From assembly GCF_000711295.1 (NCBI RefSeq), contig NZ_JOMJ01000004.1:434001-498000 (forward strand): a stretch of DNA of 64,000 bases, in the 5' to 3' direction. Position 1 is the first letter of the stretch. Each line of letters begins with the position of its first letter. Shown here one piece after another: positions 9,125 through 19,672 of the stretch. The position numbers were made by a program, and so were the translations under genes. The notes beneath the pieces were generated by a model. It was not told where the DNA came from, did not search any database, and worked only from the letters and a program-made list of their open reading frames with translations. Origin of the DNA: Desulfohalovibrio reitneri (lineage in GTDB: Bacteria; Desulfobacterota; Desulfovibrionia; Desulfovibrionales; Desulfovibrionaceae).

Positions 9125-9541
9125 TCAGAGCATGGTCTCGTCCACCTTTTCGATGGTCAGTCCCCACAACTCCGAGAGCACGTCCTGCATCTCGCCGGGC
9201 CCGAGGCGGACGGGGCCATCCTCGGTTTCCTTGAATATTTGCAACTCCTGTTCCATAAACGGGTACTCGAACACGAGGCGATGCTCGAAGCGCCGCTCAA
9301 GTTCCTGGCGGATTTCGTCCACCACCGGATTTTCCGCGCCGGCCACCAGCAGGTTGTCGATGATTTCCCTGGCCACTTTCTCCACCAGGGCGCGGCGTTT
9401 GGCTTCGCGGGAAATGCTGATCTGGTCGTCCACAGGCGCACCCCGCATCTGCCGCTGGAAACGGGCCAGGCGACGGGCGTTCACGAGCTGCTTGCCGTAG
9501 GTGCGCAGCATGTGTTTGACCTGATACGGGTTGACCAGCAT
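9125..9541 (-). CDS. DVU0524-type FlgM-associated protein
   Basis: 138 residues, soluble and helix-rich, with no signal peptide. The sequence opens MLVNPYQVKHMLRTYGKQLV and continues with charged helices (SREAKRRALVEKVAREIIDN). From memory, a family of this size and position directly upstream of flgM in Desulfovibrio is named after D. vulgaris DVU0524; its biochemical role is not established. It is separated from flgM by about 107 bases that contain the sigma-28-like site, so flgM may also be read from an independent promoter. I infer a role in regulating or chaperoning late flagellar gene expression from context only. Confidence 0.7.
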   Translation of the reverse strand: MLVNPYQVKHMLRTYGKQLVNARRLARFQRQMRGAPVDDQISISREAKRRALVEKVAREIIDNLLVAGAENPVVDEIRQELERRFEHRLVFEYPFMEQELQIFKETEDGPVRLGPGEMQDVLSELWGLTIEKVDETML

Positions 9542-9685
9542 GTGTACGAACCCCTTTCGCAGGCTTTATCGGATCGGGCGGGTTGAATCTTTAGGCTGGG
9601 GCGAAAAAAAATCATGTTCGCAAAGGCCCGCCGCGCGGCGGGTTCGGCTTGAACCCGGGCAGGCAATCTACTACATCTTCAAGCC

Positions 9686-10537
9686 ATGCCACAAACCGTG
9701 CGACGCGTCATGATGGTGGTCCGCGAAGGCCGCGAGGAGGCCCGGAGCCTGGCCGCCGAGGTAGGATATTGGCTTTCCGGCCGAGGGGTGGAGTCCTCCA
9801 TCATGATCCACCGCCGGCGGGAGGCGCACGACCCGGAGATGAATGGGGAGCGGCCGGACCTGGTTCTGGTGCTTGGCGGCGATGGCACCTTCATTTCCGC
9901 CGCGCGCTCCATGCTCGGACTGGACCTGCCCATGCTGGGCGTGAACATGGGACGGGTGGGATTCCTCACCGAGGTCTGCCCCAGCCGCTGGCAAGACGAG
10001 CTCGACTGCCTGCTGTCGGGGGGGTACTTCGTGGAGGAGCGGCTGGCGCTGGGCTACTCGGTGACGCGCGGCGGCGAGACAGTCCACAGGGGCAGGGCGG
10101 TCAACGACCTGGTTCTCGGCCGGGGGCGGATGGCGCGGCTCATCCATGTCGGGGTTCGCTTCGGCGGGGAGAAGATCGCCTCGGTGCGAGCCGACGGCCT
10201 CATCGTTTCCACCCCCACCGGGTCCACGGCCTACGCGGTTTCAGCGGGCGGCCCGCTCATCCATCCAGAGGTGCAGTCCTTCTGCCTCACTCCGGTCTGC
10301 CCCTTCCGAAATTACTTCAAGTCCATGCTCCTGCCGCCGGACCGCGAGGTGGGGCTGTGCAGCGAGGAGCCCTCCTGCGACGTTTTTCTGACGGAGGACG
10401 GCCAGGACGCCCTGCCGGTTCGTCCCGGCGACGAGGTGCGCATCCGCCGGTCCAGCCATCCCCTGCGACTGGTGCGGCTGCACCGCAACACCTATTTCTC
10501 CACCCTGGTGGACAAAGGCTTTCTGAGGGAGTTCTAG
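9686..10537 (+). CDS. nadK: NAD kinase
   Basis: 283 residues. It phosphorylates NAD to NADP with ATP or polyphosphate. The catalytic GGDG motif sits in LVLVLGGDGTFISAARSM, followed by GVNMGRVGFLTEV, and the NAD-binding block DGLIVSTPTGSTAYAVSAGG is intact. Size is normal. It is the first gene of a plus-strand run; the next gene starts (GTG) directly after its stop codon, implying coupling to the DUF89-like protein. Confidence 0.95.
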   Translation: MPQTVRRVMMVVREGREEARSLAAEVGYWLSGRGVESSIMIHRRREAHDPEMNGERPDLVLVLGGDGTFISAARSMLGLDLPMLGVNMGRVGFLTEVCPSRWQDELDCLLSGGYFVEERLALGYSVTRGGETVHRGRAVNDLVLGRGRMARLIHVGVRFGGEKIASVRADGLIVSTPTGSTAYAVSAGGPLIHPEVQSFCLTPVCPFRNYFKSMLLPPDREVGLCSEEPSCDVFLTEDGQDALPVRPGDEVRIRRSSHPLRLVRLHRNTYFSTLVDKGFLREF

Positions 10538-12286
10538 GTGCGCGACTTCACCAATGTCACCAGCCCGGAGCGGCTGCATTTCGGCCATTCCCCCGGCCTG
10601 GACGCATGGCTTCTGCACTTCACCACGGAAAACGGGCTGGAGTACGGCGTTGATCCGCAGAAGAACGCTTCCCCGGAGCAGCTTCGCTTCATGGTGGTGC
10701 TGGGCGAGGAGGAATTCTACTCCCCGTGCTCGGACCGCATGTTGGGGCTTTTGCTCAACAACTGGCTCGATCCGGAGCTGACCTCGGAGTACGTTTCCAA
10801 GTGGAAGACGCTGGTGCTCCTTCTGCGCGAGAACGTGCCGGACCGGGAAACCCGCCGCCGCATCCTGGGCTTGTGCCGCCACAAGTACCGCATGGTGAAG
10901 GCCTCGCCCATCATCATCCCCTCGCGGCTCATGAAGCGGTTCGTGACCATGTTCCTGACCCTCAGCGGCCAAGTCGATCCCTACCGCGAACGGCGGCAGG
11001 AGGCCAACGAGCGAGCCTTCCGCGCCCTGAAGACCGAGCGCATGGAGCGGGTCCTGGGCGAGTGCCCGGAGACCCTGCCGGCCTGCGAGTCCATTTCCTC
11101 CATGCGCTTCGAGCTGGACATGCTGGAGCTTGCCCGGCTCATGTCCCTGTCCACCCGCCAGGCCATTTGGCGGGACGGCGAGGCCCCCTCCCCGGACGAG
11201 GTGCGGCGGGAAGTGACCCAGGAGCGTTCCTGTTTCAAGGAGCTGCGCGACCTCTTCGGCTCGGACCAGAACCGGGAGCTGCGCATCCTCTTCCTGCCGG
11301 ACACATCCGGCGGGCTCATCCTGGACTTGCTGGTGATACGCGCCCTGGTGCGCCAGGGGCACAAGGTCATCATGGCGGTCAAGGAGGGCTTTCACTTCCT
11401 CTCGCCCGCCTTCTGGGACTGGGATCAGGACCCGGTGCTTGCCGGACAGCTTCGCCAAGCCCGCTTTCTTCCCGAGCCCAGGATGAGCAAGAACGAACTG
11501 CTGGCGGAACTGCGCGCGCACAGCTTCCTGGTCATCTCCGACGGCACACGCGAGGAATTGAACCTCTATCGCACCTCTGTGACCTTCGCCCGGGCCTGGA
11601 AGGAATGCGACCTGGTCATGGCCAAGGGCGACTCCCATCGCCGACGCCTGCTGGACACCCACACCAGCTTCACACGCGACATCCTCTGCTATCGTCGCGA
11701 TGACGACGGCGTCTTCCGTCTGGACTACCGGCCCAAGCCGGAGCACGTGCACAAGTTCTCCGAGTCCTCCCTGGCGGCCATGGCCCGCTCCATCATCTCG
11801 GAAATGCGCGGGGCCAAGGAGCGGGGCAAGACGGTCATGTTCTACTCCGCGGTCATCGGCTCCATCCCCGGCCAGACCAAGATCGCTCTGGAAGTGCTGG
11901 ACACCTTCGTGGACTATCTGCGCCGCCGCCTGGACAACGTCTACATCATCAATCCGGGCGAGCATTTCGTGGAAGGCATGGACGCCGACGACCTGATGTA
12001 TATGTGGGAGATGGTGCAGCGTTCCGGGCTCATCGACGTCTGGCGGTTCCAGACCGTGGAGGACATCGAGAAGAGCTTCGAGCTCATGGGCCGCAAGGTG
12101 CCCCCCTTCTGGACCGGCAAGGACGCCACGTACTCCACGGGCTGCACCAAGGAAATGCAGATCGCCCTGGACATGCAGAAACGCCATCCCGAAATGCAGA
12201 TCATCGGGCCCAGCCCGGACAAGTTCTTCCGGCGCCGCGAGTACGGCGTGGGCAAGTTCTGCGATTCGGCCATCGACTGCGAGTGA
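10538..12286 (+). CDS. Large DUF89/ARMT1-like protein, possible metal-dependent phosphatase
   Basis: 582 residues, starting GTG directly after the nadK stop. The C-terminal half resembles the DUF89/ARMT1 fold: an early core strand [20 protein letters not shown], then a core block [14 protein letters not shown] and the hallmark [15 protein letters not shown], which corresponds to the 'DLVI(A/S)KG' segment of that family. Known DUF89 proteins are metal-dependent phosphatases proposed to clear damaged phospho-metabolites. The canonical Asp-Asn of the first block reads Asp-Thr here, so activity is uncertain. The first 250 residues are helical, with no motif I recognise. No signal peptide or membrane segment. 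Confidence 0.6.
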   Translation: MRDFTNVTSPERLHFGHSPGLDAWLLHFTTENGLEYGVDPQKNASPEQLRFMVVLGEEEFYSPCSDRMLGLLLNNWLDPELTSEYVSKWKTLVLLLRENVPDRETRRRILGLCRHKYRMVKASPIIIPSRLMKRFVTMFLTLSGQVDPYRERRQEANERAFRALKTERMERVLGECPETLPACESISSMRFELDMLELARLMSLSTRQAIWRDGEAPSPDEVRREVTQERSCFKELRDLFGSDQNRELRILFLPDTSGGLILDLLVIRALVRQGHKVIMAVKEGFHFLSPAFWDWDQDPVLAGQLRQARFLPEPRMSKNELLAELRAHSFLVISDGTREELNLYRTSVTFARAWKECDLVMAKGDSHRRRLLDTHTSFTRDILCYRRDDDGVFRLDYRPKPEHVHKFSESSLAAMARSIISEMRGAKERGKTVMFYSAVIGSIPGQTKIALEVLDTFVDYLRRRLDNVYIINPGEHFVEGMDADDLMYMWEMVQRSGLIDVWRFQTVEDIEKSFELMGRKVPPFWTGKDATYSTGCTKEMQIALDMQKRHPEMQIIGPSPDKFFRRREYGVGKFCDSAIDCE

Positions 12287-12288
12287 TC

Positions 12289-13512
12289 ATGACGCGACGA
12301 TTCGTTCTTCCCCTGCTTCTTTGCCTGGCCCTGCTGGCCGGGTGCGCGCCCACTCCCAAGCCGCCCGAGGTGGAGCCGCCCGAGCGCGAGGGCTTCATCC
12401 GCATGTCCCAGCGCAAGGCCGCCAGCTTCGTGAAGCGCATGGACCCGGCCGATCAAAACATGGACTCCTGGGCCGAACTGCGCCAGCCGTTGCGTGCCTC
12501 TCTGAAGTACGTGCGCTCCAAACCGTCGGACGAGACGGCCGTGGACCGCGAGGGGCTGCGCCTGACCTGGAAGCAGATGGAGGCCACCCTGGCCCACCTG
12601 CTGACAGTGCTGCCGGTGCTCGAGCACGACCCGCAGGTGCTCTCGCGCGGATTCGTCTGGTACGAGCTTGCCCCGGAGCCGCTCATGACCGGCTACTATT
12701 CGCCGGAGGTGGAGGCCGCGCTCAAGCCGTCCGGCGAATACGAATACCCCATCTACGGCAAGCCGGACGACCTGCGCACCCTGAAGCTGGGCGATTTCCA
12801 TCCCCGCTGGGAGGGACAGCGGCTGGCCTACCGCATGGAGGACGGCCGCCCGGTGCCGTACTACGACCGCGAGGCCATCGACCTGGGGGGCGCGCTCAAG
12901 GGCCGGGACCTGGAGTTGGCCTGGGCCAAGCATCCCTGGGACATCTATCACCTGCAGGTGCAGGGCTCCGGCTTCCTGCGCCTGCCGGACGGCTCCCGCA
13001 AGCCCATCCTCTACGCGGGCAAGAACGGCCGCCAGTTCGACTCCTCCACGCACAAGCTGCTGGAGCGGGGCCTCATCGACCGGGGCCAGGTGCACCGCGA
13101 CGGCATCCGCGACGCGCTGGACGCCATGGGGGAGGAGGCCATGCGCGAAATCCTGGCCGAGAACCCCTCCTACGTCTTTTTCCACCTGGCCGAGAAAATG
13201 CCCACGGGCAGCTTCGGCGCGCCGGTCACCCCCATGGTCTCCCTGGCCACCGACCCGGAGCTGCTGCCCCTGGGCTCGGTGCTGCCCTTCACCGTGGACC
13301 TGCCAACCGGCCCGGACATGCCGCGCCGGCGCGTCTTTTCCCTGGGGCTGGCGCAGGACACCGGCGGAGTCATCAAGGGCCGCCGCCTGGACTACTACAT
13401 CGGCTCGGGCGAGCTGGCCGGATACCGCGCCTTCCGCATCAAGAACCCGGCCCGGACCTACCTGCTGGTCAGCAGGACGGCCGAGCCGCCAACCATTACC
13501 GAGGAACGATGA
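12289..13512 (+). CDS. mltA: Membrane-bound lytic murein transglycosylase A (lipoprotein)
   Basis: 407 residues. The N terminus is a lipoprotein signal with lipobox LLAGC, Cys at about residue 19. MltA signatures follow: [16 protein letters not shown], a middle beta domain ([19 protein letters not shown]), and the C-terminal 3D-type domain with [20 protein letters not shown]. It cleaves peptidoglycan glycan strands, forming 1,6-anhydromuramyl ends, from the inner face of the outer membrane. Longer in-frame starts upstream would overlap the previous gene and lose the signal peptide. It overlaps the next gene by ATGA. Confidence 0.92.
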   Translation: MTRRFVLPLLLCLALLAGCAPTPKPPEVEPPEREGFIRMSQRKAASFVKRMDPADQNMDSWAELRQPLRASLKYVRSKPSDETAVDREGLRLTWKQMEATLAHLLTVLPVLEHDPQVLSRGFVWYELAPEPLMTGYYSPEVEAALKPSGEYEYPIYGKPDDLRTLKLGDFHPRWEGQRLAYRMEDGRPVPYYDREAIDLGGALKGRDLELAWAKHPWDIYHLQVQGSGFLRLPDGSRKPILYAGKNGRQFDSSTHKLLERGLIDRGQVHRDGIRDALDAMGEEAMREILAENPSYVFFHLAEKMPTGSFGAPVTPMVSLATDPELLPLGSVLPFTVDLPTGPDMPRRRVFSLGLAQDTGGVIKGRRLDYYIGSGELAGYRAFRIKNPARTYLLVSRTAEPPTITEER

Positions 13513-14138
13513 CTTCCAAGGAAATAGCCGACCTGCTGACCCAAGCGGCCGACGCCCAGCTTGAAAATACCGCCGTGTGGCACCACATGGAACCCTCCGA
13601 CGGCGAATGGGAGACTGGCGGGGGCCCGGGGCCGGAATTCCTGGGGCTGGCCATGCGCCAGCACTGGACCAACTTCCAACTGTGGCACGTGGAGGACGAG
13701 GCCCGCCGCACCGATGTGGACGACACGGTCATCGCCGACTGCAAGCGGCGCATCGACCGCCTCAACCAACAGCGCAACGACCTCATCGAGGCCATGGACG
13801 AGCGGCTGGTGATCCTCATGAACGACATCCTGCCCCCGGACGCGGCCCACCGGCACAACACCGAGACGCTGGGCAGCGTCATGGACCGCCTGTCCATCAT
13901 CTCCCTGAAAATTTTTCACATGCGGGAGCAGACCGAGCGGACAGGCGTGAGCGAGGAACACCTGCGCTCCTGTCGGGAAAAGCTGGCCGTGCTGCAGGAG
14001 CAGCGCGGCGACCTGCTGGCCGCGGGCCGCGACCTAGTGGGGGAGTACGAGGCGGGGCGCAAGCGGCCCAAGGTCTACTTCCAGTTCAAGATGTACAACG
14101 ACCCGACCCTCAACCCCGCCCTGTACGGCAAAGGTTGA
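13509..14138 (+). CDS. DUF4254 family protein
   Basis: 209 residues, soluble, strongly helical. The centre carries the pattern I associate with DUF4254: [16 protein letters not shown], then [20 protein letters not shown] and later [14 protein letters not shown]. No function is established. In Bacteroidetes and Desulfovibrio such genes often lie near envelope sugar genes; here the partner is mltA, whose stop overlaps its start. It is the last gene of the nadK run, 54 bases before gatB. Confidence 0.7.
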   Translation: MTSKEIADLLTQAADAQLENTAVWHHMEPSDGEWETGGGPGPEFLGLAMRQHWTNFQLWHVEDEARRTDVDDTVIADCKRRIDRLNQQRNDLIEAMDERLVILMNDILPPDAAHRHNTETLGSVMDRLSIISLKIFHMREQTERTGVSEEHLRSCREKLAVLQEQRGDLLAAGRDLVGEYEAGRKRPKVYFQFKMYNDPTLNPALYGKG

Positions 14139-14192
14139 GAAAGGGGCGTCCGGCGGGTATGACTGCCGGCACCGATATTTCAAGGAGTCCGT

Positions 14193-15623
14193 ATGCCCGA
14201 TTTTGAAGCGGTCATAGGGCTTGAGGTCCACGCGCAACTGCTGACGCGGACCAAGCTCTTCTGCGCCTGCTCCACACGTTTCGGCGAGGAGCCCAACAGC
14301 AACGTCTGCCCCGTCTGCTCCGGCATGCCCGGCGTGCTGCCCGTCATGAACGCCGGGGCAGTGGAATACGCCTGCAAGATGGGACTGGCCACGGATTGCA
14401 CCATCAATCCCGTGTCCACCTTCGAGCGCAAGCAGTACTTCTACCCGGACCTGCCCAAGGCCTACCAGATCTCCCAGTACGCCGAGCCGCTGTGCGAGCA
14501 CGGCCGGGTGGAGATCGAGGTGGAGGGGGAGCGCAAGACCATCGGCCTGACGCGCATCCACATGGAGGAGGACGCGGGCAAGCTCATCCACTCCCCGGGC
14601 GAGGGGGCCTCCTACGTGGACCTCAACCGCTGCGGCACCCCGCTCATCGAGATCGTCTCCGAGCCGGACATCCGCTCCTCGGAGGAGGCGGTGGCCTACC
14701 TCAAGGCCCTGCGCTCCATCTTGGTCTACCTGGGCATCTGCGACGGCAACATGGAGGAGGGGTCCTTCCGCTGCGACGCCAACGTCTCCATCCGCCCGCG
14801 CGGGCAGAAGGAGTTCGGCACCCGCACCGAGCTGAAGAACATCAACTCCTTCCGCAACGTTGGCAGGGCCATCGAGGCGGAGATAGCCCGCCACCAGGAC
14901 TGCCTGGAGGACGGCGAGGAGATCGTGCAGGAAACCCGCCTCTACGACGCGGACAAGGACATCACCGTGTCCATGCGCGGCAAGGAGGAGGCGCACGACT
15001 ACCGCTACTTCCCCGACCCGGACCTGCTGCCGGTGACGGTGGAGGAGTCGTGGCTGGAGCGCTGGCGGGGCGAACTGCCGGAGCTGCCCATGGCCAAGCG
15101 CGACCGCTTCAAGGAGCGGTACGGCCTCTCCGAGGAGGACGCCTCCCTGCTCACGGCGGAGCGCGACGTGGCCGAGTACTACGAGGCGGCCGTGGGCGTG
15201 TACGACGCGCCCAAGAAGATCGCCAACTGGGTCATGGGCGAGCTGCTGCGCGAGCTCAAGGACTGCGAGACGAGCCTGGCCGGGTGCAAGATGGAGCCAG
15301 CCCATCTGGCCGAGCTGGTCCGCATGGTGGAGAGCGACGAGATTTCCGGCAAGATCGGCAAGAAAATCTTGCCGGAGCTGTTCAGGACCGGCAAGACCCC
15401 GACCCAGGTGGTGGAGGAGCAGGGCCTGTCCCAGATCTCCGACACCAGCGAACTGGAGTCGGTGGTGGACGAGGTGCTGGCCGCCCACCCGGGCGAGGTG
15501 GAGCGCTACCAGGGCGGCGAGAAGAAGCTGACCGGCTTCTTCGTGGGCCAGATCATGAAGCGCACCAAGGGCCAGGCCAACCCCAAGCTGGTCAACCAGC
15601 TCATCGCCAAAAAATTGGGATAA
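14193..15623 (+). CDS. gatB: Asp-tRNA(Asn)/Glu-tRNA(Gln) amidotransferase subunit B
   Basis: 476 residues, full length. GatB is the kinase/transferase subunit that, with GatA and GatC, amidates Glu-tRNA(Gln) or Asp-tRNA(Asn). It starts [20 protein letters not shown], has the zinc-site Cys pairs (FCACS and CPVCSG), the block [15 protein letters not shown] and the C-terminal tRNA-binding YqeY-like tail ending [20 protein letters not shown]. Ribosome site AAGGAG precedes it. gatA and gatC are not in the window. Confidence 0.97.
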   Translation: MPDFEAVIGLEVHAQLLTRTKLFCACSTRFGEEPNSNVCPVCSGMPGVLPVMNAGAVEYACKMGLATDCTINPVSTFERKQYFYPDLPKAYQISQYAEPLCEHGRVEIEVEGERKTIGLTRIHMEEDAGKLIHSPGEGASYVDLNRCGTPLIEIVSEPDIRSSEEAVAYLKALRSILVYLGICDGNMEEGSFRCDANVSIRPRGQKEFGTRTELKNINSFRNVGRAIEAEIARHQDCLEDGEEIVQETRLYDADKDITVSMRGKEEAHDYRYFPDPDLLPVTVEESWLERWRGELPELPMAKRDRFKERYGLSEEDASLLTAERDVAEYYEAAVGVYDAPKKIANWVMGELLRELKDCETSLAGCKMEPAHLAELVRMVESDEISGKIGKKILPELFRTGKTPTQVVEEQGLSQISDTSELESVVDEVLAAHPGEVERYQGGEKKLTGFFVGQIMKRTKGQANPKLVNQLIAKKLG

Positions 15624-15625
15624 TC

Positions 15626-16687
<1,062 letters not shown>

Positions 16688-16785
16688 CGCGGCCTAAAGA
16701 GGCGGCGGGACGGCTTCCGGCTTGATGCCGAAGCCATCCTGCCGTATCCCAGGGCATCGCCAGGGGCGCGCCCGCCCCTGAAAAC

Positions 16786-16874
16786 GGAGGGATGGCCGAG
16801 CTGGTCGAAGGCGGCTGTCTTGAAAACAGCTGGCCCGCAAGGGCCCGGGGGTTCGAATCCCTCTCCCTCCGCCA
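16786..16874 (+). tRNA. tRNA-Ser (anticodon UGA)
   Basis: Acceptor arm GGAGGGA (16786-16792) pairs with TCCCTCC before G-CCA at the 3' end, so CCA is encoded. The anticodon stem GCTGT/ACAGC encloses loop CTTGAAA, anticodon TGA. A long variable arm (GGCCCGCAAGGGCC type) and the T arm GGGGGTTCGAATCCCTC are typical for serine tRNA. Confidence 0.97.
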
Positions 16875-16885
16875 GATTTTGAAAT

Positions 16886-16922
16886 GACAAAGCCCCCGGC
16901 TCATTGAGCCGGGGGCTTTGTC
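16886..16922. terminator. Bidirectional hairpin terminator between tRNA-Ser and the glycosyltransferase-like gene
   Basis: A 16-bp perfect stem (arms 16886-16901 and 16907-16922) with a 5-base loop. The outer stem is A/T-rich (ACAAAG/CTTTGT), so it can act for the tRNA on the plus strand and for the minus-strand gene ending at 16949. Confidence 0.75.
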
Positions 16923-16948
16923 GTCCAAGAGAGATGTTGTCGCTGTCT

Positions 16949-17575
16949 TCACGCCGCCTCGAACGGCTCGACCACCCCGCCGAAGCCAGTGCGCGCCCGG
17001 GCGCGGTAGAGGGCGTCGTCTTCGGGGTGGTTGGGGCGGGTGTGTTTGTCGTAGTCCACTTCCAGCAAAATGCAGCCGGGGTTGTAGATGATCTGGTCCT
17101 GGGCTGTGGCGATGGCGGAGAGTTCGGTGTCGCCGAAGTGGCGCTGGTAGCCGGGGAAGAAGAGGCAGTTGCGGTAGAGGCCTTGCACCCAGAAGCGCCG
17201 CGCCAGGCCGAAAACCGCCAGGGTGCCGTGGAAGCGGCCGTCGCTGAAGGGCAGCAGGGACTTGCCGCTCTTCTCCAGCATGTCCACCCCGCATTTCAGC
17301 CAGCCGTCGCCGGGAAAGACGTCCTGGGCCAGGTAGCCGAAATACTTGGACGACGACTTGGCGAAGATCAGGTTGGCCACCTTGGTGAAGCCGATGCGTT
17401 CGGTGTCGTCCACCAGCACCAGCAACCCCGGATGCAGCGCCCGCCTTTGCAGCACCGGCGCCAGCCGGTCCACCTGTTCCCGGTCGATGTGCGGCAGCAC
17501 CAGCACGGTTGATTCATGCTCGAAGCGGGTTTCCCCGCCGATGTCCGTGACGTCGAGATAGACGGTTTCCAGCAT
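16949..17575 (-). CDS. Putative GT-A type glycosyltransferase
   Basis: 208 residues, soluble. It lacks a sharp signature but reads like a short family 2-type glycosyltransferase: an early strand ending LLVLVDDTERIGFTKVANLI, a middle Asp-rich turn AQDVFPGDGWLKCG, and a later WVQGLYRNCLFFPGYQRHFG with GDTELS and NPGCILLEVDYDKHTRPNHP. The N-terminal sugar-nucleotide half seems reduced compared with usual family members. The methionine used follows an upstream in-frame stretch that looks non-coding. It stands alone, in its own transcript between two terminators. Confidence 0.45.
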   Translation of the reverse strand: MLETVYLDVTDIGGETRFEHESTVLVLPHIDREQVDRLAPVLQRRALHPGLLVLVDDTERIGFTKVANLIFAKSSSKYFGYLAQDVFPGDGWLKCGVDMLEKSGKSLLPFSDGRFHGTLAVFGLARRFWVQGLYRNCLFFPGYQRHFGDTELSAIATAQDQIIYNPGCILLEVDYDKHTRPNHPEDDALYRARARTGFGGVVEPFEAA

Positions 17576-17692
17576 GGCGTCCCCGGTTTTGGGTTTCTCC
17601 ACGCCGATTGGGATACATGCCCTCGCGCGGGCTGGCAACGCGGGGTGGAAGGGCGACCCGGCGGCCAGCATCGCCCCATTCCTCTCGAAACG

Positions 17693-17724
17693 AAAAAGCC
17701 CCGGCTCCTGGCGGAACCGGGGCC
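17693..17724 (-). terminator. Rho-independent terminator after the di-heme peroxidase gene
   Basis: Read on the minus strand, the stem GCCCCGG/CCGGGGC is followed by TTTTTCG, 20 bases past the peroxidase stop. Confidence 0.75.
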
Positions 17725-17744
17725 GTTTAAGCGCGGGCCGCCGC

Positions 17745-19202
17745 CTACAGCATCCGCATGAAGGCCACCAGTGCGGCCTTTTCCTCTTTGGTCAGATCGA
17801 CTCCGGTGACCAGGTTGAAGAACTCCACGGTGTCCTCCAGGGTCAGGAGGCGGCCGTCGTGCAGGTACGGCGGGGAGTCCTTGATGCCCCGCAGGGTGAA
17901 GGTCTTGATGGGACCGGTGGCGTGCACGAACTGGCCGTTGATCATGTCCTCCTTGTGGTAACGCTCCACCTTGAGGTCGTGCATGGTCTGGTCCATGTAG
18001 TAGGGCGCGGGGTGGCAGTCGCCGCACTTGCCCTTCTCGAAGAAGACCTTTTGCCCCTTCAGTTCCTGCTCGGTGGCCTTGTCCTCGTCCAGCTTGCCGA
18101 AGACGTTCAGCTTGGGCGCGGGCGGGAAGTCGAACATGTTCTGCATCTGTGCCATGAGGGCCACCTGGCTGGTGCGGTCGGGCAGGTGCACGCCCTTCTT
18201 CTGGGCGGTGACCTGGTCGCCGTCGAAGTAGGCGGTGCGCTGCTCGAACTCGGTGAAGTCCTCGATGGAGCGCAGGGACCGCTTGGAGCCGTGGATTTGC
18301 TGGGCGAACATGCCGCGCAGGCTGACCGTGTCCAGGCGCAGCCGGGCGATGTGCGGCCGGATGTCCGGGTTGAGGTGGAAGGCGGCGTTGGTGTGCCCAT
18401 TGGTGTGGCAGTCCAGGCAGCTCACGCCCAGGCTGGGTTCGTCCGACTTGCGATCGTCCGTCTGGTTGAACTGCTGCTGCGGGAATGGGGTCAGCAGCAG
18501 GCGCAGCCCTTCCATCTGCACCGGGGTGAGGATGCCGTCCATGATGTCGTGGTAGTTCTTGATGGACAGCACCTTGCCCTGGGACACGTCGCCCAGGTCG
18601 GGGCGGGATTGCAGGTAGATGGGCGGCGGGAACTCGGGGATGAGGTGCTTGGGCAGGTCGAACTCCACGTCGAACCGCTCAAGGTCCCTGTGCTCCATTT
18701 CCTTGATGGCCTTGATGTGGTCCTCGGGGAAGACTTGGCCGCCGGTTTCGTGCTTGACGTGCGGCAGCGGCAGGAACCCCCGGGGGAAGAGGCCCTTCTC
18801 CTTGATCTCCGAGGGCTTCATGGAGGCCAGCTCGTCCCAGGTAACGCCGTCCGGCAGCTTGACTCGCACCCCCTGCTGCACGGGCTTGCGCCCGGCGGAC
18901 ATCATCACGTCCGAGGGGGTGTCGGAGAGGTCGTAGCGGCGCTCGAGCAGATTTTGCTGGCGCTGCATAAACTTGTCCTTCTCCTTGACGTCCTTGGCCC
19001 GGATTTCCTCGAACTCCGGGGTGACCACGTTGATGTAGGTCTTGTGGATGGGGTCCACGCCTTCGGGGATGCCCATGCGCTCGTTTTCGGTCATCTCGTG
19101 CTGCATGGCGCCGGACAATGCGGGGCCGCCGAGCAGCAGGGCGGACACGGCCAGGACGGCTGCGGCCAGGCCCAGTCGAGCGTTTCTCTTGCCTCGTATC
19201 AT
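17745..19202 (-). CDS. Exported di-heme cytochrome c peroxidase family protein
   Basis: 485 residues. A signal peptide (about 1-32, hydrophobic LGLAAAVLAVSALLLGG) sends it to the periplasm. Two heme c sites are visible, CLDCH at about 262-266 and CGDCH at about 393-397, and the C-terminal block TFTLRGIKDSPPYLHDGRLL with LEDTVEFFNLVTG is typical of the CCP/MauG family. It probably reduces hydrogen peroxide with electrons from periplasmic cytochromes. About 240 residues precede the first heme site, longer than in classic CcpA. Ribosome site GAGGAGG precedes the start. MauG-like oxidase activity is an alternative. Confidence 0.85.
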   Translation of the reverse strand: MIRGKRNARLGLAAAVLAVSALLLGGPALSGAMQHEMTENERMGIPEGVDPIHKTYINVVTPEFEEIRAKDVKEKDKFMQRQQNLLERRYDLSDTPSDVMMSAGRKPVQQGVRVKLPDGVTWDELASMKPSEIKEKGLFPRGFLPLPHVKHETGGQVFPEDHIKAIKEMEHRDLERFDVEFDLPKHLIPEFPPPIYLQSRPDLGDVSQGKVLSIKNYHDIMDGILTPVQMEGLRLLLTPFPQQQFNQTDDRKSDEPSLGVSCLDCHTNGHTNAAFHLNPDIRPHIARLRLDTVSLRGMFAQQIHGSKRSLRSIEDFTEFEQRTAYFDGDQVTAQKKGVHLPDRTSQVALMAQMQNMFDFPPAPKLNVFGKLDEDKATEQELKGQKVFFEKGKCGDCHPAPYYMDQTMHDLKVERYHKEDMINGQFVHATGPIKTFTLRGIKDSPPYLHDGRLLTLEDTVEFFNLVTGVDLTKEEKAALVAFMRML

Positions 19203-19672
19203 GCCAACCTCCTCGGGTTGCGGAAGCTCTCGCCCTGAGCGGGGAGCGGCGGAGGCGCTTCTGGTTCATTCCGCCGGAATATGGGCAATTCCATGCTGGC
19301 AACCGGTGGAGCGAGAAAAAAGACGGGACGCGCCCGACCGGTTCATGGGGGTTCGCCCATGAAGGCAACAGTAAGTGAACGGTGTTCCGTGCGGCAAGTA
19401 TCGGGCCGGGGAAGTTCCGGGTAAATATCGGCGGACCGGCTGAAGGCGGTCTCGGGGAAACGGTACGATTCGTTGAGCATCCCGCCGTGGCGGCGGCTCA
19501 CCATCGGGTACGGGGGTTGTACGGAGGGCGGGAGGGAGCGCCGTCCTGCCGCGTCCATTTCCTCCTTGCCCTAGCCCGGTCATTTTGTGCTACATATTCT
19601 GTTGCATAAGATCGTTTCCCCGGAAGCGGCCACGGCCGTTCGCGGAAGCGGAACCGAATCAGGAGAGACCGC
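19203..19672. other. 470-base divergent intergenic region with no convincing gene
   Basis: The region separates the peroxidase (minus) from transketolase (plus). It must hold both promoters and the ribosome sites GAGGAGG (peroxidase) and GGAGAG (transketolase). The short reading frames in it have no ribosome sites or protein-like composition. An A/T-rich patch near 19585-19610 (TTGTGC, ATAAGA) may be part of the transketolase promoter, but I cannot fix boxes with confidence. Confidence 0.5.

Noticed and set aside
10241-12187. 648-codon minus-strand frame opposite nadK and the DUF89-like gene
   Set aside because: Same shadow-type composition. The plus strand has clear NAD kinase motifs and coupled junctions.
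14396-15625. Plus-strand frame running through gatB into mtnA as one 763-residue protein
   Set aside because: The part before 15626 is gatB read in another frame. Similarity to MtnA starts exactly at the methionine at 15626.
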